A DNA stretch of 64,000 bases, from the NCBI GenBank assembly GCA_009760855.2, contig WPIO01000010.1, forward strand, positions 310,001-374,000. The letters are read 5' to 3'. Positions 47,362 to 60,870 of this stretch are shown here, one piece after another. The notes below the pieces were generated by a model. That model ran no database searches. It was given only the letters and a program-made list of their open reading frames with translations, and had not been told where the DNA came from. Both the position numbers and the translations under genes were made by a program. The first letter of the stretch is position 1. Each line of letters starts with the position of its first letter. The stretch comes from Cristatella mucedo (Eukaryota; Bryozoa; Phylactolaemata; Cristatellidae).

Positions 47362-48159
47362 TTCGCACCTGGAGCCCCGATTCGACTGGCACTTGGCCTT
47401 CGATTCAACGCACCGAAACTCGCCAACGTTTTGAGATAGCTGGGCGCTCACCCTCGGCTCGGCTCCCCAGCGAGTTCGGTCACCGGTGGAAGTGGCCAAG
47501 CGCGATTCATCTGCTCAGCTCTAGTCTGAGGTCGCTCGCTCGGTCAAACTGCAAAGCAGGAATTTTCAGGTAGATGGTGCAACCTGCCCACCCCCCCCCC
47601 CCAATGTAAAGCGCGTTGGGAATCGCTACTTTTATTTGACACGTGAGTGGCAGTTGGAAAGTATGCAGCGACCTCATTTGGAGCCTCATCTTTAGTGAAG
47701 GATTCCTGGAAGAACGACAGAATTTCACTGTGAGCAGCTCATCTTTTCAGTGGTCGCGTTAGTACTACTGGCGCTGACAATAGCTAGTCCAGAGGTGGCA
47801 GTGAACGATGTAATGAGCTGCGTCAGAACCGATAGACTATGGCTAGCTTACAGCCGATCTTATTGACGTTCTTTGCTTGTAGTTCATATGCATAACACAA
47901 TATACCCGGGTCAGTGTTTCCGACGACCCTATTGGACTGAAGGGCATCGGCGGCTGGGGGGGGTGCTAGGAGTTACCCCAAGACATCGTGACCAGCCGGG
48001 CGTAGCGCCTTTCACGTCCGGGCAGAACTAGGCCTAAAAATGCAGAGCTCTTAACGTCCTAGTCCAAGCCTAAGGGCGACGAATGCTGATTAAATCCCGA
48101 ACCTCGTTTCAATTCTAACGAGTCGTGGGGGCAGCATCAAAGCACGCTCATATGATGAT
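47362..48159. other. No gene recognised; GC content falls
   Basis: A run of C residues lies at 47589-47602 and a run of G residues at 47956-47963. Nothing else is recognisable. Confidence 0.45.
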
Positions 48160-48640
48160 GATAATAATAACACACTCGATAAAGCAGCTCGTATGATAAT
48201 AGTAATAACACACTCGATAAAGCACCCTTAGGGAACTCAATCCCTTTCTAGGCGCTTAGCATTTGCGGCAAAGGGAGAATATTGAATGGCTAGTAGTAGC
48301 ATGTTCAATAAACAGCAAGAATAACATAGGGGTGGCATGCACAGGGTCAGTATGCAAGTATAGTTAGTGGCAGCATACACAGTGTCAGCACGCGTAAGCA
48401 CATAAACGACAAACCACAGGGACCCACGAAATGCTGGAATAAATAGGTGCGTTTTTAATTTCTGTTTTGATGTGGTCAAGTCATGGGATGCCGTAATGGA
48501 AGTCGGGAGTGAGTTGTTCCAGGCTGTGGGAGCTGACGAACTATAGGTTCGGTTTCCAAAAGATTTGAGGTTTGTACGAGGTATAGGTAAACAGTTAGAT
48601 TCGTATGCAAACTCTCGTTAGGTGTCCAGAGTACCTCTGA
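48160..48640 (-). mobile_element. CR1/L2 LINE 3' end (copy J)
   Basis: Minus-strand 3' end: the family tail at about 48222-48265 (ccctTAGGGAACTCAATCCCTTTCTAGGCGCTTAG in two blocks), then the 3' UTR with 'gtggcagcatacacagtgtcagca' words. The C-terminal RT words lie at 48500-48560 ('ttccaggctgtgggag', 'tttgaggtttgtacgag'). The terminal segment with 'aataacacactcgataaagca' is present twice (about 48167-48193 and 48205-48231). Confidence 0.82.
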
Positions 48641-49296
48641 ACTAGCTCACCCGACGTCTAGCGAGTATAGTCGTCCCTCGCTGCATCGCGCTTCGCGGCT
48701 TCACTCTATTGCGGTTTTTCAAAAATATTCATTAAAAGTTGATAGAGATAGCGAAAATGATACAGCCCGTGCTGGGTTGTCTGAGTCAAGTATACACCTC
48801 TGTATTACAATTAAAATTAAAAGTACTATTCGTATGGACTGTATTCCTATGTATTTAAGCACCCCGAAAACCCTTCAACGCCAGGTGCTGCGGCTCGAAC
48901 ACTCCCAAATCGTGCACGAACCAAACAATCGGGTTCGGTGAAACCAAGCCAAGCAGAGCATGCTGTTCACTGATTGGCTATCCTATATCCTATCCTCTTC
49001 CTATCCTGGCCACCGATTGGCTCGCCTAGCACAATTTCGTTTCTTCGTAATGGTGACAGAAGGGGTGTTTTGTAGTGCTCTAATAATGCTAAAAACCACA
49101 TTTTGAGGGTCATTAAACAGTTCTCAATGTTTTAACTATGAAATAATCCAATTATAAGTAAATAAATAGTCCTACTTCACGGAAATCCACTTTTCGCTCT
49201 AGAGTCTGGATCTGCTTACCCGAGATAAACGGCTGTAATTCCTGCCTGTCTCAAAGTCTAGAGCCCAACTGAGCTGAATATTAAATAAAATTAATC
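48641..49296. other. Intergenic, no gene recognised
   Basis: AT-rich, no recognisable gene. 'Tatcctatcctcttcctatcctg' near 48985-49007 is a short pyrimidine repeat. Confidence 0.45.
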
Positions 49297-49464
49297 CTAG
49301 CTGATTAAACAGCATCTTTTTGTATAGCGACAGAAGAGCCTTTACGGCTTTCACCGCTGCTTGCAGTGGCGATAAAGAGTCGCCCACCGCAGGAATCGAA
49401 CCCACGACCTCAAGATCGAGGTCGTGAAAGCACCCGCCTTACCTAGTGTGCCATCACGGCTCAC
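49297..49464 (-). mobile_element. SINE2 copy, best preserved
   Basis: Minus strand: head 'gagccgtgatggcacactaggtaag' (49462-49438), hairpin CACGACCTC-GATCTT-GAGGTCGTG (about 49431-49408), canonical B box 'GGGTTCGATTCC' (about 49407-49395). The body is 'tcgccactgcaagcagcggtgaaagccg' and the tail 'cgctatacaaaaagatgctgtttaatcagctag'. Confidence 0.9.
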
Positions 49465-49679
49465 ATGACGTCCGCTTGTATGTTGCCAAACGATTGCCAC
49501 ACGACTGTTCCTTAGCATTGTAATTCAGGAAGGGAGAACAATGAATATCTTGGTAGTAGTAATCTGGGTGATTTAGAACATAGCTATTAACTATTTTAAT
49601 ATCAAGAGGCTGGTGAGAAAGCGACCGTGGTGAAAAATAGGCTATGCGATTGTCTCACTCGGAATGAAGCTGATAGTGG

Positions 49680-49893
49680 CTGCCATCGCTGCCATCGCTG
49701 CTGACATCGCTGCCATCGCTGCCATGACTACTGCTGCCATCGCTGCTGCCATCGCTGCCATCGCTCCATGACTACTGCTGCCATCGCTGCTGCCATCGCT
49801 GCCATCGCTCCATGACTACTGCTGCCATCGCTGCTATCGCTGCCATGACTACTGCTGCCATCGCTGCTATCGCTGCCATGGCTGCTGCTGCCG
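49680..49893. repeat. GCTGCCATC-type minisatellite
   Basis: A compound array of 'atcgctgcc', 'atcgctgct' and 'atgactactgctgcc' words. The recurring longer block 'catgactactgctgccatcgctgct' appears four times. Period lengths are multiples of three. Confidence 0.92.
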
Positions 49894-51265
49894 CTGCGTG
49901 CTGTTTACGGAGTGTCAGACCGGGATATCCCACTGACGGTGGCCATTTCTATGCTCCCCCAAGCGGCGGCGGCAGCAGTAACTGATATTGGTACTGGGTG
50001 ACGCCCTGGCTCTGCCACAAACCCCGGTGCACAGATTCCCGATGATGGGAAGTTCCTATCACCTTGAAAACTTCGAGGTTCGTTGGCTTGATGCCTTTGA
50101 ATTTTCCGGATGGGGTACCACTAAAGAGAAACTTTTCTTGATTGCTCAAGTAATACGAGCAGAGCAATATCTTTGTCGAGCTCTCCTCTGCTTCTTTCAC
50201 GCCGTGTTTAATCCAGAGAATTTTAATTTGGGCTCGAGCAAGGCCACCCGCCCATTTCCCATGCCAATCTAGAGGATGCGACATCGCAGTAAACCCGCAC
50301 GACATATGATGGCCTTCCTGCAGACTCCGTTCTGCAGTGATTGTTTGCTCTATAGCCCCCGTCGGAAGACTGCTCTCGTTGAATGAAATCGCCAGTAGAG
50401 CTTAGCTGTCTTTTAAGGATATTTGTGGATTCTCGAATGTGGTTTCTCTTCAATTCCGTTGGTGAAGGTATTTATACCGAGTCTTAGGACGACGATGCTA
50501 TGCAGCTGGCTGCATAGCTGCTGGCCGCCCACGACGAAGAGCCTGACGATGCGCTTCAGCAGCTGGCAAAAATGGAGCCTGCTTCTTGTGTCTAGTTCCT
50601 ACAGGGTATTCGGCTTGTGAGTGGAGTAGGAGGCCGCTGTCTAGCCCATTGAGGTGCCAACTAAAGGGTTTTACTGGTCCTGCCCAGCTCAGGCAAGAGA
50701 AAGCTGCAACCGATTACATTCCCCGAGAATGTCGGCAGCAGTAGAAGGATCGGGCGTAGGGTCAGTGTCAGTTCGCGAGTGAGTTCCCCGCTTTGGAACA
50801 CCAGCTGCTGTCTTACGCTGGCGAATTTCTCGAATTAAACGAAGTGGTCTGATCGAAATCTTGGAAAAGGCAGCCAGTAAAGAAAGGTTGACGCGGCGGC
50901 CTTGCCACGAGATGCACCCCAGGTGAATCGGTCCAGTTTGAGGGCGACATGAGCCCGTTGGCTACCCGAGCAGCCAATAGACGATAGCTCTCATCTAATC
51001 AAAATCTTCACTGGGGATTACAAGGTCAAGCCTCGGCATAGCTGCTCTAAACGTCGACGGGCTTACGGTATAACTCCTTCAACCGCCGTAGTGGGGTTCT
51101 GGTATAACGTCTCTTGTTAGTATGACGAAATGCAAACGCTGCTACATATTTGCATATCTATACAGCACAGTACAGCTCGCTGGTGAGCTACCTTTGCTTT
51201 CTGCTTTGATCTAGCCCTGCTCGCCTCTCTGCTTAAAATCAAGTGTTATCTAGATGTCGTATATG
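49894..51265. other. Intergenic, no gene recognised
   Basis: Frames on both strands at 49949-50305 overlap one another and match no family I know. Confidence 0.4.
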
Positions 51266-52003
<738 letters not shown>

Positions 52004-54224
52004 GCCCTCTGAGCTCGACCGGCTGCTAAGTAAAGCACGAGCTCACCTGGAGTTCCTTTCGCTGAAACCATAGACAGCTAGCGACTATTGGACGCTTAGT
52101 GGTCCCGGCGCCTGCTTTCCGGGAGCTGCTTTATAGCTGGAGTAGTGTACGTGAAACTATTCGAAGTGTTTGGGTCAATAGATTGTCCAGTTGCAGCCGT
52201 GGCCAGGTCAAAGCTGTTGCTTGGATCAATGAACAGGAGCCAATAGAGCGTTCACATTGCTACCTACGTACAGTGGCAGTCATGCTATTTAGTACGGTCG
52301 CAAAGCCGTGGCAGAACCGATACTGAGGCACCGGGCAGGGTTGCCCATCTCTCATGGAATAGTGACGGACTGCTAAGGAAAGTGACGCCCGTAGCTAGTA
52401 TGCAGCTACGTAGTAAGTAGCAACGTGGTACGTACCTACGTAGAAAGTAAAGTAGCTAGTACCACTTCGTCAGACTCATTGCATCGTATCTTCTCTTCTC
52501 ACGTACGTTCAGCACGTGCAGAGAGCCAAGAGTGCCAGACGGACTGCTCATTGGGCAGCATCTATTTCTCGGCGAGTTGTCGCCCATTGCATCAAACCTT
52601 CTCGCCCCACGGCCAAGAGCTGAGAGTAAGCAGTAGTAAGTAAGTAGCTAGTGGGCTGCTGTAACTGTGTATTCCTAGCCCGATCTCGCCGGACAGATAA
52701 ACAGTACTCGCTGGCCGCAGGCCGCTGAGAGCCGGTCGCCGGTAAAACGCCTCTTCTTGGTACACTCTGCATCAGCCGTCGGAGGATCAGCCGTCGGCGG
52801 CCAGGACTTATTTACTAAACTAATTACCACGCTTCGTTTGCCTTCGTGTTTGCCAACTCGCGAGCCGCAATCGTATCGAGCTGTCGGGGGGGGGGGCTAT
52901 CTATCAGTCGACGTGCGATCTTCCCAAAGGTGATGTTTTGCCTCCAGGCCCGCCTAACTGAATTCTATGATCGGCGTAACTTACCCACCGGAATCGATCA
53001 TTGGCACCTTTTGCCCTGCGGCTACTTGCCACCTCTCGTGGACGGCAGACGAATTAGTTGCTAGGGTTGGTTAGAATGAGACAGGCATCTCTTAAGTTTA
53101 GGGCTCGTGGCGATCTTGTTTCAGCCACAGGCAGCATTGCATTGGTCGTGGCAGCCTTGTATTGTGCTTTAACGTTTGCTTTTAAGTAGAAAACATATCT
53201 TAGTCGATGTGACAGCAGAAGACCATAGCAGGTAAGGTAGGCCATCTGCCGACCAGCATGCTTTTCGGCTAAAACGAGCAATGGTGGGACCCCTCTACCA
53301 TTAACACGTATCTGAATATGGAGGTAATAGCTAAACACGCGAACGATTATCCTATGCTCTTTTTTGGAAATGGGAAAATGATAGGAAAAAGGACTGATTA
53401 AGGATAATATAAAAGGATCACTGCGAGTTTCTACCGAAGTCTATCACGATTCACTGACCTTCATTAGATCACCTGTGACTGGCCAGAGTTAGCGTTGTGC
53501 GAATTTCGTCTGCTAGCTGTCATGACAGACAATTGGAAGACTAGCATTGCGGCTAGCCCTATTAAACTCAGTCTGTAACTACACAAACTATCAACTACCA
53601 AGTGGACGCCATCGTTCAATAGCTTACTGAGAGACTTATCGCTTTTAGGGGGCATACTAAAGCCACAAAACTTGATCTCAAGTAACTAAAGGTCAAAAGT
53701 AAAGCTGAGTCACGAGAGCCTTAGAAGCAATGTTCCTTAAGTTCCTCCTCCAAGTATCTGTCTAACCAGCTCGTCTTAGCGATGGTCCTGCAGGTTAAAG
53801 GTTCGATGCTTTCATGTCGACGATATCATTTCCTTAATTTGAACACTTTTTTCCCTTTATTTCGAGATTCTGCCACAGCCATTGAGGCTCGCTATTTTGC
53901 GGGAGACAGCCCTCCCTCCATCGAGTCCAATTTCGCAGTGGCTGCTCTGAAGGTTAGCACCGAGTGAGGAGTACCAGTACGAGTGGGAGGCCTGCGAGAG
54001 ATCAGTAGGCATCTCCAAGTTAAGGCATCCGATAGTAAGTCTGCCGAATCAACCGTTTCAATGATTGCCATGGGATAAGCTAACCTGGTCAATACTTGGA
54101 ATAGCTCTTAGGGAGTAACTGAAAAATGAAATTTTGCCTCGAACACCTTGGATATCCTACTCGAGAAAGTATCAGTTACCCAATGAGACAGTGGATGGTC
54201 AGAGAGTATGTTTGAGTTTGGTCT
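52004..54224. other. Intergenic, no gene recognised
   Basis: A (G)n run lies at 52886-52895. Palindromic 'tagctacgta' and 'tacgtagaaa' words cluster at 52393-52460. No coding domain is recognised. Confidence 0.4.
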
Positions 54225-54335
54225 TCCTTTCCACGATAAAGTATGCTAAGTACCTAGAAAGAGATTTAGCTCTCTTAGGGCGCAAGAAAAATTTCTTATC
54301 AAATTTTGTATTATTCTTATTCTTACGAGCTGCCG
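54225..54335 (+). mobile_element. CR1/L2 LINE 3' tail, relic
   Basis: 'aagtacctagaaagagattta' and 'tctcttagggcgcaa' followed by 'tgtattattcttattctta' reproduce the family tail. Confidence 0.72.
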
Positions 54336-55894
54336 TTTTGTATGATGACGCTTACTGATTTATTTTATTGGGCATGTTTTTGCAGTTAGGGTGTATGCTT
54401 CTATTACTCGTACTGTGCCACTAGTCTTACTGCATTAACAACGGAATCTATTGAATGCAAGTTATGAAAGCGACGCACAACATTTAGCACATTTTTTTAA
54501 TAAGAATATATGTTTTGTCTATGCTGAAACACTGACCGGTAGAACGTTTTGGTTCCTAGCAAACGTGTCCGGTCAGCATAAACTATTAGCAGCTGTCTGA
54601 CACGATTTGGTTGAATATGCTTGGTGCGTAATCTTGAGAGATGTTTACACCAGACTGCATCGATGACCCTAAGATTTCTATTTGGAGGTTAGCGAAAGAG
54701 CTGCTATTCCGTGTCACGGGCTTCGGGTCAATGCTGTAGAGCGGCGTAAATAGAGTGAGCCCGGACGTGAGGCGAAGGCTGAGCGTGCTGAATTAGGTCC
54801 TCAAAGCACTAGTGCATTCGAAAACTCGGTGTCTAAAAAATTTGAAATTCTCATTTCGTGCTTGAAAGACGAGTTGATGTACTTGAAGCGACATATTCAA
54901 TGAGTGGATCAGTGGTTCTATTTTTAAGCACCCTCGAGCAAGGCTTCAGCGATCATCTCACGGTTGGCAATTCGGTCAGCTGATAGTGCGAGAGAGCCTG
55001 GAGGCTAATTGCACAGGCAAACGTGATCGATATGTAGCAGTAATTACATAGCAACGATCTGCACGAAGCATCCACTAGAGCTTGCCTAGGATGACCACGA
55101 GAAGGCTGTGATGCGTGAGCATGCACCCCCAGCAGGCAGTTTGAAAGGCGCGGCTGCTGATAGCAAAGGATATTATTGCACTTCAGGGCTCATCCATCAC
55201 GGCCTACCCATCGATTGCATTGTTGCTTTTCTCCAATGCCATTGCCGTGCACCAATCGTCCTTGGTTCGCAAGATGTAAGGAACAATAGCAAAGTGCTTA
55301 TAATTTCTTGGCGGCTTCGAGTGACATAGAGTGAGGACATATTGCAGTGATGGCTTTGAATACTTAAACGCACATTCTGAAATGTATGTGGAAAACCAGT
55401 TCAGCCAGGCTTCCATGTTTTTTTCCTAATCTCCCTGTTGCCTCTGCATATAACTTTCAAGTCAGCCCAGTGTCTGAGGTGCTTTCTGAGCCGCTAGAAA
55501 GCTCAGGAAAATATAAAGAAGAGGAAACCCGAGAATAGACGGCCGAACTACGTGAATAGTAGGTGTACGTGGGACCCAACATTGTGTATATAGAGTGCAA
55601 CACGAATTGTACTGAATGAATAGGTATAACAAAAAGTGGTATCACCCACCCGATGTATTAATTGCAGCGGTCAGAGCAGCATCAGTGTCAAGAAGCTTGA
55701 GCTTCCAGGGCGCTCGGTTATTTGGGCTGTGGTAAGTGGGATCAGCCATGGGAAATGGCCAGCTAATGGAAATGTCGTCTGCCAGTCCGACCTGAAAATG
55801 TAATGTGCTTTCCTACTCTTTCCCGAGCTTTTTAACCAAAGGTACTGTTTGCCTATGTCTTCGATCTCGTCTGAAATTTCGGTCCCACAGCAAG
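54336..55894. other. Intergenic, no gene recognised
   Basis: Nothing recognisable. Confidence 0.45.
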
Positions 55895-56100
55895 AATAAT
55901 TGTAATAATAATAATGGCAATAGTAGTAATAATAATGATAATAAGACATTCGTATAGCACCCTGGGAGAACTAAATCTCTTTCTATGCACTTTGACGTGT
56001 GCTGTAAAGGAAGCAACTCGTTGTCCGTTAGGCTGGCTGTGATCGTACTGTCAGAAGTGAGCCGTAGATCGTGCTGCCACCAGTGCATGATGAATGCAGG
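55895..56100 (-). mobile_element. CR1/L2 LINE 3' end relic
   Basis: (ATT)n complement at 55900-55945, then 'cgtatagcaccctgggagaact' and 'aaatctctttctatgcac' (the reverse-complemented tail), then the 3' UTR word 'gtgctgtaaaggaagca'. Confidence 0.75.
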
Positions 56101-56357
56101 CTACTGCTAAAATCGACCTACAGCTCTAGTATGCCTCCTTGCTCGGTGTAAGAGCACTTTCATATCTACGTTTCTAAGCCCTTGTTTATACAAACCTGCA
56201 GTATTTCTTACCTTCATTCTCTAGGGTTGTCACTCAACCATTGTCCTTCCGACCCGGCAGGTTGAAAATGAGACATGAGGGAGAGATGGACTCGTATTTC
56301 AGCTCGCAGTCTTTGCAGACATTGCAAGTCTGTGCTACTAGAGCTGCTCGAGCACAT
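56101..56357. other. Spacer, no gene recognised
   Basis: Nothing recognisable before the minisatellite. Confidence 0.45.
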
Positions 56358-56460
56358 GATCAAGCCGGATCACATGATCAAGCCGGATCACGTGATCATG
56401 CCGGATCACATGATCATGCAGGATCACATGATCATGCCGGATCGCGTGATCATGCTGGAT
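56358..56460. repeat. 18-bp minisatellite, 5.7 units
   Basis: Unit close to gatcatgccggatcacat. Each unit carries TGATCA or TGATCAA plus a GGATC word, so self-complementary TGATCA sites recur every 18 bases. All frames stay open across it, giving six-residue repeats on both strands. Confidence 0.94.
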
Positions 56461-59255
56461 ATTCGTTGATAGGCTTGCAAGGAATGCATTGCACAATGAT
56501 TGTTCGCATAGATCAACTGAGTCATGCCTGGTAAAAGGATTTCTGGAAAAGTCAGAATCGTCTGGAATGGGTAGCACTAGCGCGGTAGCAGCAGCTGAGC
56601 TCTATCTTCAGACAGGCCACTGGTGCCTGTGCACCCGAAATGCACGCCGTGACTGCTCTGAGAAAGATTGCAGGGGTTGACTGACGGTAAAATCTGCTAT
56701 GCCCAGGCCAGTCGCTCAATTGACCCGCACTCATCCTTGGACATGTGCATGAGACAGCTGGCCGCAATGCTGCAGCAGTAGCTGCATGTGCCAGGCTTCA
56801 ATGTAACTCAGACCGGCTAATCTCGGTGACAAAGCAGGTTCTACAATTCTTCCGATAAGAAATTTGTCGTCTTTACTTTTATGTAATAAGCAACAGTCTA
56901 AGCGGGTCCAACAGTAGTTCTCTATGGCCATTCTCAATCGGCTTGTCCTTTGCATAGGCAAGAATACTTAGCTGAACTGCTGAACTGGCTTCAGCCTCCT
57001 CGTGCTCTCAGGTCCTGTATGAAAAATAAATTAGCTGTTCTATTCCTCTGCTTAAAGAACGTTGGTGACATTTTTTTTGCTCTGTGGGTTCTAGACTGTG
57101 CTACTCATTTCCTCAATTATTATGCAACAATATTTATTCTCCTGCTGCTGACTGTGGCAAATCTGTTCCGGCAGTCCTGAGCTGGTACCTCCATGCTACT
57201 CTTTACCTCAAACTGCTCTCCTGACTCAGCTATGCTTCACACTTTCTCTTTGCTGGGTGAGATCAAGTCTGTTGACTTACAGAATGTGTAACGAAGTCCA
57301 CTTAAGCTGTGAGTGCGCTGCACAGAACTCTCCTGCATAACACTTCCGCAATCTCTGTGGGGGAACATATTGGCTCCAATGCCCTTCTATTCGGCCTGCA
57401 TAACAAGCATACACGACGCAGACACTGCTTTGAATGTGCTCTCGAGCTCACTTGCTACCGGGCCAGGTTGTGCATGGAGCTGCTAACGATGAACTTAATG
57501 GCATCTACCTTGCCTGCAGAAGCTACTGCACGATCTGTACGAGTGCTAGAGCTAAACTGGAGGGCTAGGCGGCCGCAGCAATTTTGGGGCAGATTCAAAT
57601 CTCATCTTGACAGCAGCATGAAAAGCATTAGAGCTCGGCCAGGGAATGCTTCCTACCGACGAGGTAGTCATCAGACGAACAGAGAACCGTCCGAGCTTCA
57701 GAGCAAAGCAACACATGATATGCCAGTTCCTTTATATCACCTGGCCCGGTCTGTGGAATAAGTTAGCTCAATTAGGTTCAAAACCCAATTAAAAGTCACG
57801 TCCTGACAGCACCAGAATCATAGGCTTCCAGGGGAGTGCAAAAACAATCAAATTAAGCTAATAAGTCAGTCAATAGTCCATGCTATTGCATACTTGCTTC
57901 TGATTCCATCGCTTGGCACATCTGCTGGTGTCACTGTTATGTAATGCCCACTCCAGTTACCAAACAGTCCACGGTGCACTGTGCAAAGCATAGCAGATGA
58001 TCAGCAGCTGCCGATGCCAGGCAGAGCAGGCAACCTATTGTCAGCCGGCAGGAGGTAGGTTTTGATTGCTGGACACGCCGCTGGGTGCTACACATCCATC
58101 CCCTCCATAAAGTGCTCAGCGATCGGCACCCGAATAGATGAGAGCAAGAATGAGGATGCGTTGCTGGAACATGGACTAATAGTCTGTCATCCTTGCGATA
58201 TGTATGACATTTGTCTTGGCAAGGTAGAGGATCGCTGTAAATCCATTGCTATCAGCTGCCCTCTGCTTTTCCATACCTCAAAAAAAACTATGCTATATAG
58301 AATATAAGTAGATCAACCATGCAAAGCATGCAGGCTCATCCAAATATGTTAAAAATATACACTTGGAAAGGCTAATTTGTTCGTTAGAGGAGCATGTCTT
58401 GCAGTGTTTTGCCACTATGGCGATACCTTTGCTTGTGCTGCCGACTTGCACATTTCTTACCGAGGTTACACACTCACTTCTGTACCACATTCCTTATCGA
58501 CCGTCCTCCTGACTCAGCTATACTTCTCCCTTTTATTTCTTTTCATCTGATGCAATCTGTTTGCTTCTATGTGATTGCGAAAAGCTGTGTAGGCTTTCAC
58601 AGAGGTTTAGAAAACTGTCCAGCACGACCGAGTTCGTCTGTATCGCTCGGTGGAGTTACAGGTAATCATCCCTACATTAATGAATCTAAAAATAAGCATT
58701 CGATAGGTTTATGGAGTTTTGGTTTTGAAGTTAGATTTCTCAATTAACGTAGGCACGTGATATAAAATGTGTAGGCAAAGCAGATGGGAGCTATCATTTG
58801 TGGCCAAAAAGATCATAGCCCTGTTGCAAGTTGCTGCAATTTTGCAAATGCATTGTTTTGTCTCACTTAACCACGTGTACTCGGAGCAGAGGAAGGCCAG
58901 AATAGGATTTACAGCCATATTCTGTGGGACCTCACTCCATGGGACCATCTTAGCCTAGCATGGTGAGGTGCTCAGCCAAGAGTAGCTCGATCCAGCATTA
59001 TCACTTGGTCATTAGTCACCGAAATAGCATCTCAAGCTACTTAAGTGAGAGAGATAACTGCATTCTGTGTCCGATCCAGGTCATCTAGCTAGCACTGCTG
59101 TGCACCTGACGGCAGATTGCAAACTTCTGGCTGTACAGAGGACTTGACAAATACGGTGCGACAAACCGTCCTGGGATGCAGAGCGATGCACGACCTCATT
59201 GCAATACTGTTGTTACTCCTGCTTTACACCGAGCACGACTAAGTGGAAGAGCAGC

Positions 59256-59260
<5 letters not shown>
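56461..59260. other. Intergenic, no gene recognised
   Basis: Open frames (for example 57309-57761 and 58394-58747, both plus) are of ordinary composition but match nothing I recognise. Confidence 0.4.

Positions 59261-59325
<65 letters not shown>
59261..59325. repeat. (GA)n microsatellite
   Basis: About 32 GA dinucleotides, followed by a purine-rich stretch with several GGAGGAGG-like words to about 59400. Confidence 0.97.
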
Positions 59326-59327
<2 letters not shown>

Positions 59328-60266
59328 CTAGGTGGTGGAGGACCAGCAGCTCCTAGGGCAGAGCTGGGCGGAGGAGGAGTAGTATTGAGCAGTGAAGGTG
59401 GCACTAAAGTCTGCTGTAGTCTGCTACGATCACTGATAGCAGAATTACTACAGCTAGCCACCGCTTGCAAGTTTATTGACTGCAAAGACATGGGGAACAT
59501 ACGGTGGGACAACTGAGAAAGATTCCCTCTCTATCTCCAGGGTGGTTGTCTCCGTGCCGCTGGTTCATTGCTCAGTCGTGTGCACAAATCAGGGGCTTTA
59601 CTCCAGCTAAACTAAGGTGTAAGGGGCTAAAGCTGGCCTGGCCCGAAAAGGCCACTCATTGCCTTCAGCTGAAGCACAGGCTGACTCAGCCGAATCCCCC
59701 TTCGGCCAGATGCAAAGGGTAATAATGGAGGCAGGGCACTCCCCGTAGCCTCGCTACAGCCTACCAGTTCCCTGTGCGCCTTCTCTAGTGTTTTACTTTC
59801 CTTTGTAATTAGGGATTGCATAGTATCGTTGTGCTGTGCTGGCTAACCGACACGAAAACTTGGATTGGCGGTACCTATCTATTGCCAGGCACACGTTCTT
59901 CGAGGCAAGTGATCCCCACAACTAGAGCAGAAGCACAACGACTATCTCCTGCATGAGCAGGTTAGCGTGCTAGATTAGAGCTCTTTAATTTCTTAGCAGT
60001 CGCGAGCAACCGCTAGCCGGCAGCTTCTGGTGAACCAGAAGATTTCTGCCGGTTGCAGGTTCGGGTTCATGGTGCTAGGCTAATCTCTTGCAGTTTGCAG
60101 GACCGAACGCAGCATCTGGCCGGTGGCCACTGTCGTTCCACTAGCAATTAGCTAATGGATTTTACATTTATTTTAGGGAAATGGATGTACTCCTGACGAC
60201 ATGGCTGCACCTTTGATCGACCAAGACTATGGCTGGACAGTGACAGGTTTGAATGCAGTCATTAAG

Positions 60267-60268
<2 letters not shown>
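59326..60268. other. Intergenic, no gene recognised
   Basis: Nothing recognisable. 'gctagccggcagcttctggtgaaccagaagatttctgccgg' at about 60010-60053 contains an inverted repeat (cttctggt/accagaag). Confidence 0.45.
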
Positions 60269-60361
<93 letters not shown>

Positions 60362-60371
60362 TCTTTCCCTC
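60269..60371. repeat. (CT)n microsatellite
   Basis: About 100 bases of CT repeats with three CCCT interruptions. Confidence 0.97.
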
Positions 60372-60789
60372 ACTTTTCTTCCCTCCATCCCTTCCTGTCT
60401 TAGTCTATCTGAGTATCTCAGTTTCCTCACCTTGACCGTGTGTGTGCGTGCCCCAGTGTGTTCTCGCATTATTATTCTCATTATTTCGTATGACATAACA
60501 TTAAGTTTGTTGGACTGTGTAGATCTCACGGTTGACTTGTGCATGTGCACATGCCGCGATGCACATCAGTAGGTAGCTAAACTGTCTGCCAGATTTATAC
60601 AGTTCATACACCCCGAAAAAATATCGTAAGAGTAGAAAGATAAAAATTGTGTCACGTCATTCTTGGAATTATAACATTTTGTATCTGAAACTACAAACAT
60701 GAGTCACAGAATGTGAATCTGCCTATTTGTCTTTGACATGCAACCATTTTTACACATTATTGCCGGTAGTAAGCCGATATGCATCCTTT
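60372..60789. other. Intergenic, no gene recognised
   Basis: Nothing recognisable on either strand. Confidence 0.45.
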
Positions 60790-60870
60790 TCAGCCAATAT
60801 GAAATGCCTAGAAAGAGATGTTGCTGCCTCGGGGTTCTATAGAAGGATATCTCCATAAATTAAAGCAAGA
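60790..60870 (+). mobile_element. CR1/L2 LINE 3' tail, relic
   Basis: 'gaaatgcctagaaagagatgttgctgcctcggggttctatag' follows the family tail pattern with substitutions. There is no ATT array. Confidence 0.6.
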
